Part shown: piece by piece, positions 62,094 through 64,000 of the stretch
Numbering within the stretch: the stretch's first letter is position 1
How the letters are laid out: the number at the start of each line of letters is the position of its first letter
Source of the DNA: Bacillus albus
GTDB taxonomy: Bacteria > Bacillota > Bacilli > Bacillales > Bacillaceae_G
DNA length: 64,000 bases
Assembly: GCF_001884185.1 (NCBI RefSeq)
Contig: NZ_MAOE01000048.1
Coordinates: 1-64,000 of the forward strand
Direction: 5' to 3'
Program-made: the position numbers and the translations under genes
The notes under the pieces: generated by a model
Databases searched by the model: none
Told to the model about the DNA's origin: nothing
The model's input: only the letters and a program-made list of their open reading frames with translations

Positions 62094-63668
62094 TTAAGTT
62101 TGATTCACTATAGGAAACAATTCCGAAAGAGGAACTACTCTCCCCACCTCATCTTTAAACACAATATGCTCTCTCGTTAAATGACGCGGACTCTTTACTC
62201 CCGCCGCTGCCGCAAGTGAAAACAAACTATATCTCATACTAACAACGTAATTCATGACGCGCCATTTCTTCTCATACGGATCTAGCGCTTTTTGATAGTG
62301 CGAATTCGTCGTGGCAACCCCAGATGGACATTGTCCAGAATTACATTGAAGCGCCATGATACAGCCACTTGCCATCATAAATCCGCGTGCTGAATTTACG
62401 GCATCTGCTCCAATTGCTAAAGCAATTGCCACTTTATCTGGTGTAATTAATTTCCCTGAGGCAAACACTTTGAATTTATCCCGCACACCATAATGACTCG
62501 CTGTATCAATACAAGTTAATAATGCTGGAATAAGCGGCATCCCCATACTATCTGCCATCGATTTATACGTTGCTCCTGATCCACCTTCTGAACCATCAAT
62601 TGTAATGAAATCTGGATAGATGTTTAACTCTTTCATCGTTTTGAATAAGTCTTCTAGCGGCTCTTGTTGTCCAATTACAATTTTCATACCGACAGGTTTA
62701 CCGCCATTTTCTTGCAAACGCTGAATAAAATACAGTGTATCTGCTGCATTATTTAAAAATGAAAATCGATTTGGTGAATTAATTGTCTCGCCTTCTCGTA
62801 CATTCCGAACAGAAGCAATCTTTGCATTTACTTTTTGACCTTCTAGATGGCCACCACGTATTTTCGCACCTTGCCCAAATTTCAATTCGAATGCTTTAAT
62901 ATTACTTTCTTTCACTTTCTCCATAAATTTCTCCATTGAAAAATTACCATCCTCATCACGATACCCGAATAATCCTGGACCAATTTGTGCAACAATATTT
63001 GCACCTGTATGTAAATGTTCTGGTATTACACCACCTTCTCCCGTATTAATCCACGAACCGCTAGCCATCTTCGCGCCAAACCCACTCGCTAAAATATAAT
63101 TTTCGCCAATCGCACCGTAAGACGTTGCTGATGCACCAAACATACCATACAGTTTCCATGGATATTTACGATTTTCACCGACGATAATTGCATCGTCTTC
63201 TTCATATAACCAAAGATTCGTTGTATCCGCTGTCAATTTTTCTCTTCGTGAAAATAACCCTTCTTTATGAATCACATACTTTTTCCCTTCACATTCCTGC
63301 GTTACATTCACACTTAATTCATCTGTTAATATCGGAAATAATGTATTAGCAATATAATAGCCAGATGCATCAAAATCTCGTTTTGATCCAAAACCGAGTA
63401 TCTCAGAACGATACTTTGCGAGAAACATTACACTTTGAAAATCATAACGTGAAAAAGGTTTTCCATCCGTATCATGATCAAACCAATATTGCCGAAATTC
63501 CGGTCCGATTTTTTCAAGTAAATAGCGCATTCTCCCTAAGTATGGATGCAGCTTTAATATAGAATGATGCGTCCGTTTTTTAATAAAAAATGTAATAATA
63601 AAAAAAATGATTAATAGTAGCATCAATAAGAGCAATATACTAATAATAACGAGTAGCGTTTCACTCAT
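62094..63668 (-). CDS. FMN-binding glutamate synthase-domain protein
   Basis: 524 residues: an N-terminal membrane helix (residues 3-25), then a GltB-like alpha/beta barrel with GGVIPEHLHTGANIVAQIGPG, FELKFGQGAKI, TIDGSEGGSGATYKS and QCNSGQCPSGVAT. It lacks the glutaminase and full NADPH domains of glutamate synthase, so it is not a complete glutamate synthase. The anchored form suggests it oxidises a substrate at the membrane. The start was placed at MSETLLV after AGGAGGAAG. Confidence 0.8.
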   Translation of the reverse strand: MSETLLVIISILLLLMLLLIIFFIITFFIKKRTHHSILKLHPYLGRMRYLLEKIGPEFRQYWFDHDTDGKPFSRYDFQSVMFLAKYRSEILGFGSKRDFDASGYYIANTLFPILTDELSVNVTQECEGKKYVIHKEGLFSRREKLTADTTNLWLYEEDDAIIVGENRKYPWKLYGMFGASATSYGAIGENYILASGFGAKMASGSWINTGEGGVIPEHLHTGANIVAQIGPGLFGYRDEDGNFSMEKFMEKVKESNIKAFELKFGQGAKIRGGHLEGQKVNAKIASVRNVREGETINSPNRFSFLNNAADTLYFIQRLQENGGKPVGMKIVIGQQEPLEDLFKTMKELNIYPDFITIDGSEGGSGATYKSMADSMGMPLIPALLTCIDTASHYGVRDKFKVFASGKLITPDKVAIALAIGADAVNSARGFMMASGCIMALQCNSGQCPSGVATTNSHYQKALDPYEKKWRVMNYVVSMRYSLFSLAAAAGVKSPRHLTREHIVFKDEVGRVVPLSELFPIVNQT

Positions 63669-63697
63669 CCCGCTTCCTCCTATGAAATCCATAATAA

Positions 63698-63728
63698 AAG
63701 GAGAACACCTGATGTGTTCTCCTTTTAT
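63698..63728 (-). terminator. Terminator of the Old Yellow Enzyme gene
   Basis: Stem AAAAGGAGAACAC / GTGTTCTCCTTTT followed by a T-rich tract on the minus strand. Confidence 0.85.
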
Positions 63729-63734
63729 CTTTAT

Positions 63735-64000
63735 TCAAATTAATGTAGCAAGATGCTCTTTCGCATCATATTCAACTAAACTTTCAGCATTTTTAATTCG
63801 ATGAACAAAATCTGGATTAGCAATTAAAGGTCTTCCGAATGCCGCTACATCAATTGTTCCTTCTTGCAACGCTTTTTCAGCTTCTTTCGGATTTAAATTT
63901 CCTACTCCTACGATCGTACCATCCCAATATTTTCTTACTAATTGATGAAAATTCTTTCCGTCAGCAATAACTGCCGTATAATTCATCGTTGAAGGGTGAA
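63735..64000 (-). CDS. Old Yellow Enzyme family NADH:flavin oxidoreductase (C-terminal part)
   Basis: The reading frame continues past the right edge of the window, so only the last 88 residues are present (the visible part begins HPSTMNYTAVIADGKNFHQ). It matches the C-terminus of alkene reductases (GTIVGVGNLNPKEAEKALQE, DVAAFGRPLIANPDF). It reduces activated alkenes with FMN and NAD(P)H. The start and the active-site region lie outside the window. Confidence 0.8.
   Translation of the reverse strand, partial: HPSTMNYTAVIADGKNFHQLVRKYWDGTIVGVGNLNPKEAEKALQEGTIDVAAFGRPLIANPDFVHRIKNAESLVEYDAKEHLATLI

Noticed and set aside
1-64000. CRISPR array, tRNA, rRNA or prophage genes
   Set aside because: No regularly spaced repeats, tRNA cloverleaf, rRNA sequence or phage structural genes were seen in the window.

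Overview
The window is chromosomal DNA from a low-GC Gram-positive spore former of the Bacillus cereus group (cereus, thuringiensis, anthracis and relatives). The evidence is the AT-rich sequence, strong AGGAGG-type ribosome binding sites, TTG and GTG starts, a full set of small spore proteins (Tlp, SspN, SspO, SspP), the spore-cortex enzyme SleL, a Bacillus-type topoisomerase IV pair, and two copies of a structured repeat of about 145 bp that matches my memory of bcr1, a repeat of this group. Most genes lie on the minus strand. The gene order yneR / plsY / yneT / parE / parC resembles the B. subtilis yne region, with many insertions.

Layout. 0-8.4 kb: a SAM methyltransferase, three tandem OppA-like peptide-binding lipoproteins, each with its own terminator, and a DctP-type dicarboxylate carrier. 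8.4-11.1 kb: an ECF sigma / anti-sigma / LytR-CpsA-Psr operon behind a sequence that fits an ECF promoter. 11.2-15.1 kb: a VOC protein, a two-gene ABC exporter divergent from a TetR regulator with two identical 32-bp palindromes between them, and a Gfo/Idh/MocA oxidoreductase. 15.1-26.8 kb: a bcr1-like repeat, parC-parE, a 31-residue membrane protein, yneT, an HtrA protease, an orphan OmpR-type regulator, anaerobic ribonucleotide reductase (nrdD-nrdG), plsY, yneR and yneP. 26.8-28.1 kb: a TnpB-only IS200/IS605-type element with intact catalytic residues and a likely guide-RNA scaffold.

28.3-39.9 kb: sleL, tlp, sspN, an fbpB-like small basic protein, a DEDDh exonuclease, a thioredoxin-like protein, a cluster of small membrane proteins including a frameshifted gene, an ABC exporter, aconitase, sspO, a polysaccharide deacetylase, sspP and an Hsp20-like protein. 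39.9-49.2 kb: the second bcr1-like repeat, an MFS transporter, AlaX-type editing protein, a Nudix hydrolase, a SAP protein, a thiolase with one catalytic cysteine replaced, an AMP-dependent ligase, BioY behind a BirA-like operator, and a fatty-acyl-CoA ligase behind a cre-like site. 49.5-64 kb: a zinc-ribbon protein, a GNAT acetyltransferase, CsbD, an S-layer-homology protein, a DUF2164 / amidase / PP2C cluster, YitT, a VOC protein, a PAS histidine kinase, mhqO-mhqD behind two MhqR boxes, PutP, a CcdC-like protein, a glutamate-synthase-domain protein and a truncated Old Yellow Enzyme gene.

Overall this is ordinary core chromosome with a little mobile DNA. I see no defence island, prophage, CRISPR array, rRNA or tRNA gene. 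The most informative signals are regulatory: paired palindromes, phased direct repeats, an autoregulatory sigma promoter and compensatory changes in the repeat. I found nothing that I can defend as a wholly new system.
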